Positions 1-8,891 of a DNA stretch of 64,000 nucleotides are shown here, piece by piece (position 1 is the stretch's first letter; each line of letters starts with the position of its first letter). The DNA comes from Planomicrobium sp. YIM 101495 (GTDB lineage Bacteria > Bacillota > Bacilli > Bacillales_A > Planococcaceae). The position numbers and the translations under genes are program-made. The notes under the pieces were generated by a model. The model was not told where the DNA came from and did no database searches. It worked only from the letters and a program-made list of their open reading frames with translations. The DNA lies in NCBI RefSeq assembly GCF_009707665.1, contig NZ_WLZW01000001.1:1736001-1800000 (forward strand). Reading direction: 5' to 3'.

Positions 1-2295
1 ACAGTCCCGATTATTCTTTTCACGTACTTTGCATCGCAAATCCCGATGATTGCAGGAAATGAAACGATTACAGCCTCACTTGACTGGATCCCGTCTCTCG
101 GCATCAATTTCGTCGCCTATTTGGATGGGCTTAGCTTAATCCTCGCCTTATTGATTACTGGCATGGGCTCGCTCGTCACATTGTATTCCATCTATTATTT
201 ATCCCCTACTGATTCGTTGCCTCATTTTTATGCTTATTTGCTTTTGTTCATGGGTGCGATGCTTGGCGTAGTGTTATCTGATAACCTGCTCGTCCTGTAT
301 GTATTCTGGGAACTGACCAGCATCTCTTCATTCTTGCTGATCGCCTTCTGGTACCACCGGAAGAATTCACGTTCCGGCGCACAAAAGTCCTTATTAATCA
401 CTGTCGCTGGCGGCTTCGCCATGCTTGCGGGCTTCTTGATGCTGCACTCAATGACAGGAACATTCAGCGTAAGGGAAATCGCCGTCTATATCATGCAATA
501 TACGGATCATGCACTTTTCTACCCGGCCTTGTTCCTTGTGCTGCTCGGTGCATTCACGAAGTCCGCGCAATTCCCGTTCCACATCTGGTTGCCGGACGCG
601 ATGGAAGCGCCGACACCGGTCAGTGCTTACTTGCACTCAGCAACGATGGTGAAAGCTGGAATCTACCTTGTGGCCCGCTTCACACCGATCTTCGGTGGGA
701 CCGCTGCCTGGTTCTGGACCATCACAATCGTCGGACTGATCACCTTGTTCTGGGGGTCATTCAATGCCATCCGCCAAACTGACTTGAAGGCACTTCTCGC
801 CTACTCCACGATCAGCCAGCTCGGTTTGATCATGAGCTTGTTCGGCATGGGTTCGGCAGCACTTTATTTCGATATCGCCGATGCGGCGGCAATCTACGGA
901 TTCGCTACATTCGCTGCATTGTTCCATCTGATCAACCACTCGACGTTCAAAGGCCTGCTGTTCATGGTCGTCGGCATCGTCGACCACCAAGTCGGGACAC
1001 GTGATGTGCGCCGCCTCGGCGGCCTTGCGAAGTTCCTGCCGGTGACGATGGTCTTCGCCGTGGTGGGAAGCTTCTCGATGGCTGGGTTGCCACTATTCAA
1101 CGGCTTCCTCAGTAAAGAAATGTTCTTGACTGCTACGGTCAATGTCATGTCCATGCCGGCATTCGGTGCAGATATCATCGGCTGGCTCATCCCGGTCGTC
1201 GCCTGGACAGCAAGCGTCTTGACGTTCGTCTACAGCATGATCATCGTCTTCCAGACCTTCTTCGGGAAATTCGATTCGAAACGACTGGACCGCGCGCCGG
1301 TTGAACCAAATATCGGCATGCTCATTTCACCAGCGATCCTGTCGATCATGATCCTTGGGTTATTCTTCTTCCCGAACGTGCTGGCGGACAATCTGCTGGC
1401 GCCTGCAGCGGCTGGCATCGTGCCTGGTGTGGATGCAGCCGTCACGATCGGCCCATGGCACGGGTTCAATCCGGAATTCTTCATGACCGTCGGAATCATT
1501 GTCCTGGGCGCGGCCCTTTATCTCCTATTGCCGAGATGGGGGAAAGTGTACAACTTGCTGCCATCCAATTGGTCATTCAATAACTTGTACACGAAGACGT
1601 TGTCATTCACTGAAGGAACGTCCAACCGGCTGACATCCACTTATATGACTGGACATCTGCCGCATTACTTCTCTTATATTTTCGGGTTCTTCGTATTGCT
1701 GGCGGGAGCTACACTCGTCTTCACCGGGGCGCTAAACCTTGACAGTTCCAACGATCAACCAGCGAGCATCTATGAAATCATGCTCATCCTGGTCATGGCC
1801 GGTGCTGCCATCGCCATCCTATTCGCCAAATCCCGCTTGAGTGCGATTTTACTGAACGGGGTCCTTGGATTTTCCATCGCAATTTTCTTTGTCCTGTTCC
1901 GCGCACCTGACTTGGCGTTGACGCAGCTTGTCATCGAAACGGTCACGACTGTCCTGTTCCTTGTTTGTTTCAACTACCTGCCGGAGTGGCGAAAAGAATA
2001 CACGCCGCGCAGGACGAAAGTGCTCAATGCCATCATTGCGATTGCAGGCGGCCTGACGGTGACGCTGATCGCGTTGTCCGTCAACAGTGTGGACTTGTTC
2101 GATTCGGTTTCAAGCTACTTCGAGGATTCCTATGAACTCGCTGGAGGAAACAATATCGTCAACGCGATTCTTGGTGACTTCCGTGCATTCGATACCATGC
2201 TTGAAGTGCTCGTCCTGTTTATTGCAGGGATCGGCGTATTCTCTTTGATCCGCCACCGTGTCGGAAAGGAGGCGGATTCTGATGAAAATCAATGA
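1..2295 (+). CDS. mrpA: Na+/H+ antiporter subunit A (MrpA), 5'-truncated by window edge
   Basis: Largest subunit of the multi-subunit Mrp cation/proton antiporter in the cytoplasmic membrane, which exports Na+ in exchange for H+ and supports pH and salt tolerance. The reading frame is open from base 1 and the first ATG is at 46, so the true start lies left of the window; about 764 codons are visible against roughly 800 in the family. The NuoL-like proton-channel part carries the signature MEAPTPVSAYLHSATMVKAG, followed by many membrane helices; the C-terminal part resembles the MrpB N-terminus (MbhD/MbhE region). It overlaps mrpB by 14 bases and heads the seven-gene cluster. Identification is very secure from sequence plus gene order. 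Confidence 0.97.
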   Translation, partial: TVPIILFTYFASQIPMIAGNETITASLDWIPSLGINFVAYLDGLSLILALLITGMGSLVTLYSIYYLSPTDSLPHFYAYLLLFMGAMLGVVLSDNLLVLYVFWELTSISSFLLIAFWYHRKNSRSGAQKSLLITVAGGFAMLAGFLMLHSMTGTFSVREIAVYIMQYTDHALFYPALFLVLLGAFTKSAQFPFHIWLPDAMEAPTPVSAYLHSATMVKAGIYLVARFTPIFGGTAAWFWTITIVGLITLFWGSFNAIRQTDLKALLAYSTISQLGLIMSLFGMGSAALYFDIADAAAIYGFATFAALFHLINHSTFKGLLFMVVGIVDHQVGTRDVRRLGGLAKFLPVTMVFAVVGSFSMAGLPLFNGFLSKEMFLTATVNVMSMPAFGADIIGWLIPVVAWTASVLTFVYSMIIVFQTFFGKFDSKRLDRAPVEPNIGMLISPAILSIMILGLFFFPNVLADNLLAPAAAGIVPGVDAAVTIGPWHGFNPEFFMTVGIIVLGAALYLLLPRWGKVYNLLPSNWSFNNLYTKTLSFTEGTSNRLTSTYMTGHLPHYFSYIFGFFVLLAGATLVFTGALNLDSSNDQPASIYEIMLILVMAGAAIAILFAKSRLSAILLNGVLGFSIAIFFVLFRAPDLALTQLVIETVTTVLFLVCFNYLPEWRKEYTPRRTKVLNAIIAIAGGLTVTLIALSVNSVDLFDSVSSYFEDSYELAGGNNIVNAILGDFRAFDTMLEVLVLFIAGIGVFSLIRHRVGKEADSDENQ

Positions 2296-2719
2296 CGTCA
2301 TCTTAAAGACCATCACAAAAGCCGTGGTCTTGATCATCATCACCTTTGGCATCTACTTGTTCTTCTCGGGGCATAATAGCCCGGGCGGCGGATTCATCGG
2401 CGGTCTTGTACTCGCTTCCGCCTTCGTCCTCCTGTTCTTGACGTATGATGTCGAAACCGTCAGTGAAGGGGTACCAATCTCATTCAAGAAATTATCCGCT
2501 TTCGGCGTGCTCCTTGCTATGGTCAGTGGCCTCGTTCCCGTCTTTTTCGGGCAGCCTTTTTTAAGCCAGAGCTTCGGCTACTTCGACTTGCCGATCTTCG
2601 GAAAAACCGAGCTGGCCACTGTCACGATTTTCGAAGCGGGCGTCGCGCTTACCGTCGTAGGTGTGGTGGTCAACATTATTCTCAGCATAAGTGAGGGATC
2701 AAATAAATGGAAACCTTAA
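2282..2719 (+). CDS. mrpB: Na+/H+ antiporter subunit B (MrpB)
   Basis: Integral membrane subunit of the Mrp antiporter, 145 residues, with about four hydrophobic helices and the typical SGHNSPGGGFIGGL loop after the first helix. An AAGGAGG ribosome site at 2266-2272 precedes ATG 2282, so I place the start there rather than at the in-frame codon 24 bases upstream. It overlaps mrpA at its 5' end and mrpC at its 3' end, which implies translational coupling. Position and sequence agree with the conserved mrpA-B-C-D-E-F-G order of Bacillales. Confidence 0.95.
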   Translation: MKINDVILKTITKAVVLIIITFGIYLFFSGHNSPGGGFIGGLVLASAFVLLFLTYDVETVSEGVPISFKKLSAFGVLLAMVSGLVPVFFGQPFLSQSFGYFDLPIFGKTELATVTIFEAGVALTVVGVVVNIILSISEGSNKWKP

Positions 2720-3045
2720 TCATCTTGTTGGTGGGCGTGCTGACTGCCGTCGCCATCTACTTAATCTTATCCAGGAATGTGATCCGCCTTATCTTGGGGA
2801 CTGCCATCTTGTCGCACGCTGTCCACTTGCTGATCTTGACGATGGGCCACTTGAAAACCGGTGATGTCCCATTGCTCGGCGAAGAAGCAGAGACATACGT
2901 CGATGCGCTTCCGCAAGCATTGATCCTGACGGCGATCGTCATTTCCTTTGCGGTCACGGCCTTCATCCTGGTCCTTGCCTACCGCGCTTACCAAGATCTC
3001 GGGACAGACGACCTGAACGAGATGCGGGGGGTGCAAGATGAATAA
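2707..3045 (+). CDS. mrpC: Na+/H+ antiporter subunit C (MrpC)
   Basis: Small NuoK-like membrane subunit, 112 residues with three predicted helices. The segment around residues 25-60 (LGTAILSHAVHLLILTMG) and the DALPQALILTAIVI stretch are characteristic of MrpC/MnhC. Its ATG lies inside the end of mrpB (13-base overlap) and its stop lies past the start of mrpD. In the Mrp complex MrpC packs with the A and D modules and contributes to the proton path; that role is known for the family, not shown here. Confidence 0.95.
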   Translation: METLIILLVGVLTAVAIYLILSRNVIRLILGTAILSHAVHLLILTMGHLKTGDVPLLGEEAETYVDALPQALILTAIVISFAVTAFILVLAYRAYQDLGTDDLNEMRGVQDE

Positions 3046-4522
3046 CCTGCTGATCTTGCCGATGCTACTTCCTGTCCTTGCCGGTGTCACGCTTATTTTC
3101 TTCCGCAGCTACGGAAGATTCCAGGCGTTGATCAGCTTAGCTGTCATGATCGTTGTTGCGGGGCTGTCGATCTACTTACTGATCGATGTCCAAAATAATG
3201 GCATCATGCGGCTCGACTTCGGCGGATGGGAACCACCATTCGGCATCTTGTTCGTTGCGGATACATTCTCCATGCTGCTCGTCGTCACCACTTCCATCGT
3301 GACGATCATCTGCCTGCTTTATGCAGCAGTTGCAGCTGGACGTAAAATGGTCACGCTCTACTTTTATCCATCCGTCCTGTTCTTGAACGCCGGTGTAATC
3401 GGCTCCTTCATGACAGGCGATATGTTCAACTTGTTCGTCTGCTTCGAAGTCATGCTCTTGTCTTCCTATGCATTGCTGACGCTGGGCGGTTCGAAGCGCC
3501 AGCTGCGGGAAGCGATCAAATACGTTTCCATCAATATCGTATCGTCATGGTTCTTCCTCGTCGCACTGGCATTCCTATACGGATCCATCGGGAGCTTGAA
3601 CATGGCGCATATCGCAGCGCGTGTCGCAGAGAACGGCCAGGAGCCGATCTTGACGACCGTCAGCATCGTCTTCCTGATCGTCTTCTCGCTGAAAGCCGGA
3701 TTGTTGCTGTACTTCTGGCTACCAGGCTCGTACAGCGCGCCGCCTGCGGTCACTTCCGCATTGTTCGGTGCACTGCTGACGAAAGTCGGGATCTATGCCT
3801 TGTTCCGCGTCTTCACACTGATCTTCCCCCATCAGCCGGACATCACGTCGGCAATCATCGGCGTCATGGCGGCGTTGACGCTCATCGGTGGAAGTCTCGG
3901 AGCTGTCGCCTTCAACGACATCCGGAAGATCGCAGCATACAACGTCATCATCTCGGTCGGCTTCATCCTTGTCGGACTGTCCATCGCGACACCGAACGCA
4001 ATGGAAGGTGCCATCTATTACTTGGTGCACGACATGATCGCCAAGGCACTCCTGTTTCTGGTCGTCGGAACGATGGTATTGTTGACCGGCACGGCCCAAA
4101 TCGAAAAAATGAGTGGGATGATGAAAAACTACCCCGTGCTCGGCTGGACATTCTTCATTTCCATGCTGACGCTTGCCGGGGTGCCTCCGCTTAGCGGGTT
4201 CATCGGTAAAGTCTTCATCACGGAAGGCGCGATCGACAACGGTTCATATGTCTTGCTTGCGCTCAGCTTGATCTCCAGCCTGTTCGTGCTCTATTCACTG
4301 TTACGCATCTTCAAGGACTGCTTCTGGGGCGAGACGATCGTCAGCCGGGATGAACAGCCCGTTCTGAGAAAAGGCATCTTGTGGCCGTCGCTCATTCTTG
4401 TCGGTCTCACACTCGCACTCGGGCTGGGTGTCGAATTGTGGGCGCCTTTCGTGGAAAATGCCGCATACACGTTGCTCCACCCGGAAGTCTACATCGATGC
4501 CATCTTAGGTGATGGCCGATGA
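3038..4522 (+). CDS. mrpD: Na+/H+ antiporter subunit D (MrpD)
   Basis: NuoM/NuoN-like proton-conducting subunit of the Mrp antiporter, 494 residues with about 14 hydrophobic helices. The core has a conserved lysine-containing segment (LKAGLLLYFWLPGSYSAPP, near residues 225-245) and a histidine/lysine region (YLVHDMIAKALLF). The length is normal for the family. It starts 8 bases before the mrpC stop. A gap of about 50 bases separates it from mrpE, the only real spacing in the operon. Confidence 0.96.
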   Translation: MNNLLILPMLLPVLAGVTLIFFRSYGRFQALISLAVMIVVAGLSIYLLIDVQNNGIMRLDFGGWEPPFGILFVADTFSMLLVVTTSIVTIICLLYAAVAAGRKMVTLYFYPSVLFLNAGVIGSFMTGDMFNLFVCFEVMLLSSYALLTLGGSKRQLREAIKYVSINIVSSWFFLVALAFLYGSIGSLNMAHIAARVAENGQEPILTTVSIVFLIVFSLKAGLLLYFWLPGSYSAPPAVTSALFGALLTKVGIYALFRVFTLIFPHQPDITSAIIGVMAALTLIGGSLGAVAFNDIRKIAAYNVIISVGFILVGLSIATPNAMEGAIYYLVHDMIAKALLFLVVGTMVLLTGTAQIEKMSGMMKNYPVLGWTFFISMLTLAGVPPLSGFIGKVFITEGAIDNGSYVLLALSLISSLFVLYSLLRIFKDCFWGETIVSRDEQPVLRKGILWPSLILVGLTLALGLGVELWAPFVENAAYTLLHPEVYIDAILGDGR

Positions 4523-4574
4523 AGCTACCTCTTCCAGTCACAGCCGAAAATAATGTTGAAAGGATGGGATGCCC

Positions 4575-5060
4575 ATGCCGGCACAGTTTCTCCTGAATAT
4601 TACAATCGCGATTCTTTGGACATTGCTGATGGACGAAGAAACGTTCCGTTTGTCGACATTGATCGCCGGTTACTTGCTCGGAATCGGCGTCCTGTTCTTG
4701 ATGCAGCGCTTTTTCGGCTCTAAGTTCTACTTGATCCGCGTCTACTCGGCAATCAAGCTTTTGCTGATTTTCATTTCCGAGCTGTTCCAATCGAGCTTGT
4801 TGATCATCACCCAAATTTTAAGCCCGAAATTGAAAATCAAGCCGGGAATCTTCAGTTATGAACACAACCTCGAAGGAGATTACGAATTGACGGCACTCGC
4901 ACTCTTACTAACGCTTACGCCAGGCTCGGTCGTCATGGAAGTCTCACCTGATGGAAAAGTATTTTATATCCACGCAATGGATGTCGAAGAGTCGCGTGAT
5001 GCGGTTCTTCGGTCGATCAAAGTATTCGAGAAAGCGATCATGGAGGTGACGAGAGATTGA
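4575..5060 (+). CDS. mrpE: Na+/H+ antiporter subunit E (MrpE)
   Basis: Accessory membrane subunit of about 161 residues with two or three N-terminal helices and a soluble C-terminal domain containing the family stretch LTLTPGSVVMEVSPDG. Two in-frame ATGs lie close together (4569 and 4575); the AAAGGA site at 4559-4564 is correctly spaced only for 4575, which I prefer. MrpE is needed for full antiport activity in characterised Bacillus systems. The stop codon overlaps the mrpF start. Confidence 0.93.
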   Translation: MPAQFLLNITIAILWTLLMDEETFRLSTLIAGYLLGIGVLFLMQRFFGSKFYLIRVYSAIKLLLIFISELFQSSLLIITQILSPKLKIKPGIFSYEHNLEGDYELTALALLLTLTPGSVVMEVSPDGKVFYIHAMDVEESRDAVLRSIKVFEKAIMEVTRD

Positions 5061-5341
5061 TGGAAATCGTATTGACTATTGCACTATCACTGTACATTTT
5101 GGCAATTTTGCTCGCGCTCTACCGGATCATCCGAGGACCGTCGATGCCGGACCGGGTCGTGGCGCTTGATATGATCGGTGTCAACTTGATTTCAGCTGTC
5201 GCAGTCTTCTCAGTCGCACTCAGCACCCATGCGTTTTTGGAAGTCATCCTGATCGTCGGGATTCTCGCATTCATCAGTACCATTGCGCTGGCCCGTTTCG
5301 TAGAGAGAGGAGAGATTGTCGAACATGATTCAGATCGTTGA
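5060..5341 (+). CDS. mrpF: Na+/H+ antiporter subunit F (MrpF)
   Basis: Small three-helix membrane subunit, 93 residues, with the family core YRIIRGPSMPDRVVALDMIG. A GGAGGTGA site at 5042-5049 precedes ATG 5060, and the start overlaps the mrpE stop in a TGATG arrangement; a TTG immediately upstream is not needed. In related systems MrpF has been linked to solute efflux and complex stability. It overlaps mrpG by about 17 bases. Confidence 0.94.
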   Translation: MEIVLTIALSLYILAILLALYRIIRGPSMPDRVVALDMIGVNLISAVAVFSVALSTHAFLEVILIVGILAFISTIALARFVERGEIVEHDSDR

Positions 5342-5720
5342 AGGCTTCGGCGTTTTCCTCATCCTTACCGGCGGCATCATGGCCGTGATCAGCGCGATCG
5401 GCATTTTGCGCCTGCCGGATGTGTATACGCGTTCACACGCAGCGACGAAAAGCTCGACGCTTGCTGTACTGCTTTCCCTGCTCGGGACGTTCATCTACTT
5501 CTGGGCAGCCGAGCAATTCATCAGCGTCCGGCTACTGCTCGGGATCACGTTCGTCTTCCTGACAGCTCCTGTCTCTGGGCACTTGATTACGCGTGCGGCC
5601 TACCGCTCCAAAGTGAAACTGGCCGAGTCGTCGACAGAGGATGCCTTGGCTGAAGTGCTGGGCAATCCCGGACGCCAGGAAAAGAAGAAACCCTCTTCTT
5701 CCGACAATGAAGAGAAGTGA
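5325..5720 (+). CDS. mrpG: Na+/H+ antiporter subunit G (MrpG)
   Basis: Last gene of the operon, 131 residues, with three hydrophobic helices and the conserved LRLPDVYTRSHAATKSSTLA segment. ATG 5325 has a GAGAGGAGAG site at suitable distance; a TTG nine bases earlier would sit too close to it. The C-terminal tail after residue 95 is charged and likely cytoplasmic. It ends just before a strong palindromic terminator shared with the convergent catalase gene. Confidence 0.94.
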   Translation: MIQIVEGFGVFLILTGGIMAVISAIGILRLPDVYTRSHAATKSSTLAVLLSLLGTFIYFWAAEQFISVRLLLGITFVFLTAPVSGHLITRAAYRSKVKLAESSTEDALAEVLGNPGRQEKKKPSSSDNEEK

Positions 5721-5737
5721 TGTATTCCCAATGAGAA

Positions 5738-5777
5738 AAAGGAGTCCCTGCAATCAATTGATTGCAGGGACTCCTTT
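5738..5777. terminator. Bidirectional terminator between mrpG and catalase
   Basis: Bases 5741-5774 form a perfect 34-base palindrome, flanked by A3 on the left and T3 on the right. It can end transcription from both convergent units. Confidence 0.9.
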
Positions 5778-5821
5778 GCTATTGCCGGTCGGACTTACCA
5801 GACCGGTTCAAATTCATTTTT

Positions 5822-7441
5822 TCAATATGGATCCGCTTCGTGCCCTTTACTGGATGCTCCTTGTGCTACCTTGTTTGCAGCAGGCTTACCGTAAAGTTTC
5901 GGCTCCGCATCGCTTTCTTTCATCGCCTTGATTTTCTCTTCCATGTTTTCACGGACACGGCGGCCATAATCTGCGTCTGCTTGCGTGAAGTGCTCGATCA
6001 TCGCTTCTTGAATGCGCGGGTCACAAACGGACAGTGCGTCTCCAAGGTTGTTGATCAGCTCATCGCGCTCCCAATCATCGAAGCTGCGGTACGTCTCACC
6101 CGCCTGCCCGTAATTGTTCGTGCGGTCGATCGGAGCCGACACGGCTTTGGCATCATAATGCGGCTCATGTGGCGGTGTGCCTTCCTTGCTTGCTTCCTGG
6201 AATCCACCGATCATCGACGGCTCATAGTTGATGCTCGGGTTCGAACCGTTTTCGCCAGGACGGTCATAATCCATCGCCCCGCGCTGCTGATTCGTCGCGA
6301 CACGTTTTTTCGGTGCATTGACCGGAAGCTTCAGATAGTTCGAGCCGATGCGGTAGCGCTGTGTATCGGAATAAGAGAACGTTCGGCCGACCAGCATCTT
6401 GTCATCAGAAAAGTCCAAGCCGTCCACCAACACGCCTGTACCAAATGCAGCTTGCTCGATTTCCGAATGGAAGTTCTCCGGGTTGCGGTTCAAGACCATC
6501 TTGCCGACTGGCAGGAACGGGAATTTATCTTGCGGCCATAATTTCGTATCATCCAATGGATCAAAGTCAAGCTCAGGGTGCTCATCGTCGCTCATGATTT
6601 GCACGAACAACTCCCATTCCGGGTAATCGCCACGCTCAATCGCTTCGAACAGATCCTGAGTCGCATGCCCGACGTTTTTCGCCTGAATCGCGTCCGCTTC
6701 TGCCTGTGTCAAGTTGCGGATGCCTTGTTTCGGTTCCCAATGGTATTTCACGAGAACGGCTTCACCTTTTTCGTTCACCCATTTGTATGTGTTAACGCCA
6801 GACCCCTGCATATGGCGGTACGTCGCCGGAATTCCCCAAGGTGAGAACAGGAAGGTAATCATATGGATCGCTTCCGGAGAACGCGAAACAAAATCGAACA
6901 TCCGCTCCGGATTCGCAACGTTGGAAGCCGGATCCGTTTTGAAGGCATGGATCATGTCAGGGAATTTCATCGCGTCACGGATAAAGAAAATCTTCAAGTT
7001 GTTTCCGACAAGATCCCAGTTGCCGTCTTCCGTATACATCTTGACGGCGAAGCCGCGCGGATCGCGATCCGTCTCCGGCGAGTGGCGGGAACCTGCCACA
7101 GTAGAAAAGCGGACCATAAGCGGCGTCTGCTTGCCAGCTCCAGAAAACACTTTTGCACGTGTATATTTTTCAACCGGCTCATCGCCTACTTTGCCATACG
7201 TTTCGAAATAACCGAACGCACCAGAACCACGTGCGTGGACAACACGTTCCGGCACTTCTTCCCGGTCGAAATGTGACATTTTCTCGAGGAAGTGATAGTT
7301 CTCCATCGTTGCCGGACCACGGCTGCCGATGGTGCGCATGTTCTGGTTATCTCTGATCGGATGACCTTGACGATTCGTCAATGTTTCTTCCGTTTCATTC
7401 GTGCCCATTTTCTTCTGCAACTCTTCACTATTTTCCTTCAT
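5822..7441 (-). CDS. katA: Catalase (monofunctional heme catalase, clade 3 type)
   Basis: Cytoplasmic heme enzyme that dismutates H2O2 to water and oxygen. The 539-residue protein has the distal-side histidine in [10 protein letters not shown], the distal asparagine in [10 protein letters not shown], and the proximal heme-ligand tyrosine in [14 protein letters not shown]. The length is slightly above the ~480-500 core because of a charged C-terminal extension. ATG 7441 has a strong AGGAGG site. A candidate sigma-B promoter lies 40-65 bases upstream, which resembles B. subtilis stress catalases more than a PerR-controlled katA; no PerR box is visible. The gene symbol is therefore approximate. 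Confidence 0.93.
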   Translation of the reverse strand: MKENSEELQKKMGTNETEETLTNRQGHPIRDNQNMRTIGSRGPATMENYHFLEKMSHFDREEVPERVVHARGSGAFGYFETYGKVGDEPVEKYTRAKVFSGAGKQTPLMVRFSTVAGSRHSPETDRDPRGFAVKMYTEDGNWDLVGNNLKIFFIRDAMKFPDMIHAFKTDPASNVANPERMFDFVSRSPEAIHMITFLFSPWGIPATYRHMQGSGVNTYKWVNEKGEAVLVKYHWEPKQGIRNLTQAEADAIQAKNVGHATQDLFEAIERGDYPEWELFVQIMSDDEHPELDFDPLDDTKLWPQDKFPFLPVGKMVLNRNPENFHSEIEQAAFGTGVLVDGLDFSDDKMLVGRTFSYSDTQRYRIGSNYLKLPVNAPKKRVATNQQRGAMDYDRPGENGSNPSINYEPSMIGGFQEASKEGTPPHEPHYDAKAVSAPIDRTNNYGQAGETYRSFDDWERDELINNLGDALSVCDPRIQEAMIEHFTQADADYGRRVRENMEEKIKAMKESDAEPKLYGKPAANKVAQGASSKGHEADPY

Positions 7442-7481
7442 TTGAATCCTCCTATTCTTTATTTAGGTATCACCTCTCTAA

Positions 7482-7506
7482 TTTCCCTTTCGGCTTGTTA
7501 TTAAAC
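7482..7506 (-). promoter_or_regulatory. Candidate sigma-B promoter of the catalase gene
   Basis: Reading on the minus strand: GTTTAA (7506-7501), 13-base spacer, GGGAAA (7487-7482). The first hexamer is the exact sigma-B -35 consensus and the second a common -10 variant. It lies about 40 bases before the start codon. Confidence 0.7.
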
Positions 7507-7598
7507 ATGACTTTTTCTGAATTTTGTTGGATAGACAAAATTGTTTGAATATGGAAGACTAAAGAGACAGACATTTTTTTTAGAAAGCAGGTTGCTTC

Positions 7599-8789
7599 AT
7601 GAGTATTGAATTAAAAGAACAACGCAAATTCGAATTTGTACAAGTCTATGTAAAGGTCTTTTTTGCTTTTCTCTTATCTTTGTTCTTCCGAAAAGAAAAA
7701 GGCACCAAAACTGTTCTAGTGGGAGGAAACTTAGGAGAGAAATACGAAGATAACGCTTCTATTTTCCACAAACATTTAACAATCCATCATGCTGACGAAG
7801 TGATTGCTTATTGGATGTATGACCCCGCAACGGATTACGCGCGGGACAAGCCGATTCCGAATGCCGTAGCGCTTGGAAGCTTCCGCAATTACCTATTATT
7901 TTTCCAGGCCGACTATACGTTCCATGGTCATTCCCTGCTTTATGACATCGTTCCGGGAGCCGATAAGTTCCTGTTCCTCAACCGGAAAACAGTCATCACC
8001 CATATAAGCCACGGCATTGAAGGGTTTAAGAAAATCCTCATCCAAAAAGAAGATATACCTTTGTTGAAACGCACAGACTTCTTTAATTGCGCTTCCCGTT
8101 TTGAGTACGAACTGAAGCTGAACGAATGGAAAATCCCGGAACATAAGCTGATCATCACCGGCTTTCCGCGCTTCGACCGCTATCCGGCAAATACGCCGGC
8201 ACCCGAAGTGAAAAACATTTTAATGATGATGACTTGGCGGGAGTGGCTTTTTGACATGGACGAAGAAGCATTTAAAGCCAGCGCTTACTTCCGGAACATG
8301 GTTGGAGTTCTTACCGATTCACGTATTCGTCAAGTGATGAAAACCCATGGCCTTCAAATACAGGTAGCCCTTCATCCGTTCATGAAAAAGTTCGAACACT
8401 ATTTCAAGGATTTCAAGAAATTCGGCAACGGCGTGCAATTTCTGGACTTTAATGAAGCATCCATCGAGCAGGCCATCTCCGCCAACGATATGCTGCTTAC
8501 CGACATTACGAGCGTTTCGTGGGACTTCCTTTATTTGAACAAACCGATTGTTTTCTTCATGTTCGACCAGGAAGATTTCGTCTCACAGCGAGGCACTTAC
8601 CTCGATCTGGACACGGATCTGTACGGCTATAAAGCAAAAACCATTGATGATGTGTATTCGTTGTTGAAAAAAATTGCTGAGGAAGGCATCCATACGAACG
8701 ACTGGTATGCGGAAGCTCCGACTTACATCGATTTCTTCGACCAAAACAACTGTAAGCGGCTTGCCAACCGTGTGATGGGCCTGCAGTGA
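7599..8789 (+). CDS. CDP-glycerol glycerophosphotransferase family protein
   Basis: Member of the TagB/TagF family, which transfers glycerol-phosphate from CDP-glycerol to wall teichoic acid or other surface glycopolymers on the inner membrane face. The 396-residue protein has an N-terminal amphipathic/hydrophobic stretch (about residues 15-32), a central ISHGIEGFKK histidine motif, and the C-terminal family motif LLTDITSVSWDFLYLNKPIVFF. It lacks the large extra domain of TagF polymerases, so it is more TagB-like. It stands alone with no other teichoic genes next to it, so the acceptor is unknown. Confidence 0.82.
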   Translation: MSIELKEQRKFEFVQVYVKVFFAFLLSLFFRKEKGTKTVLVGGNLGEKYEDNASIFHKHLTIHHADEVIAYWMYDPATDYARDKPIPNAVALGSFRNYLLFFQADYTFHGHSLLYDIVPGADKFLFLNRKTVITHISHGIEGFKKILIQKEDIPLLKRTDFFNCASRFEYELKLNEWKIPEHKLIITGFPRFDRYPANTPAPEVKNILMMMTWREWLFDMDEEAFKASAYFRNMVGVLTDSRIRQVMKTHGLQIQVALHPFMKKFEHYFKDFKKFGNGVQFLDFNEASIEQAISANDMLLTDITSVSWDFLYLNKPIVFFMFDQEDFVSQRGTYLDLDTDLYGYKAKTIDDVYSLLKKIAEEGIHTNDWYAEAPTYIDFFDQNNCKRLANRVMGLQ

Positions 8790-8891
8790 ATTTACAAATG
8801 GATGACGTAAATTTTCGGTAAATTTACACGTTTTCCTCCTTTTTCTTAGTTCTTCTTGTACAATGAATTTATCTCTCGAAGAGGAGAATGC

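Noticed and set aside
3547-4194. 215-codon plus-strand frame inside mrpD
   Set aside because: It lies fully within mrpD in another frame, is Arg/His-rich without any domain, and lacks a ribosome site.
7442-7598. PerR or Fur box before catalase
   Set aside because: No TTATAAT-N-ATTATAA-type palindrome found; a sigma-B promoter explains the region better.
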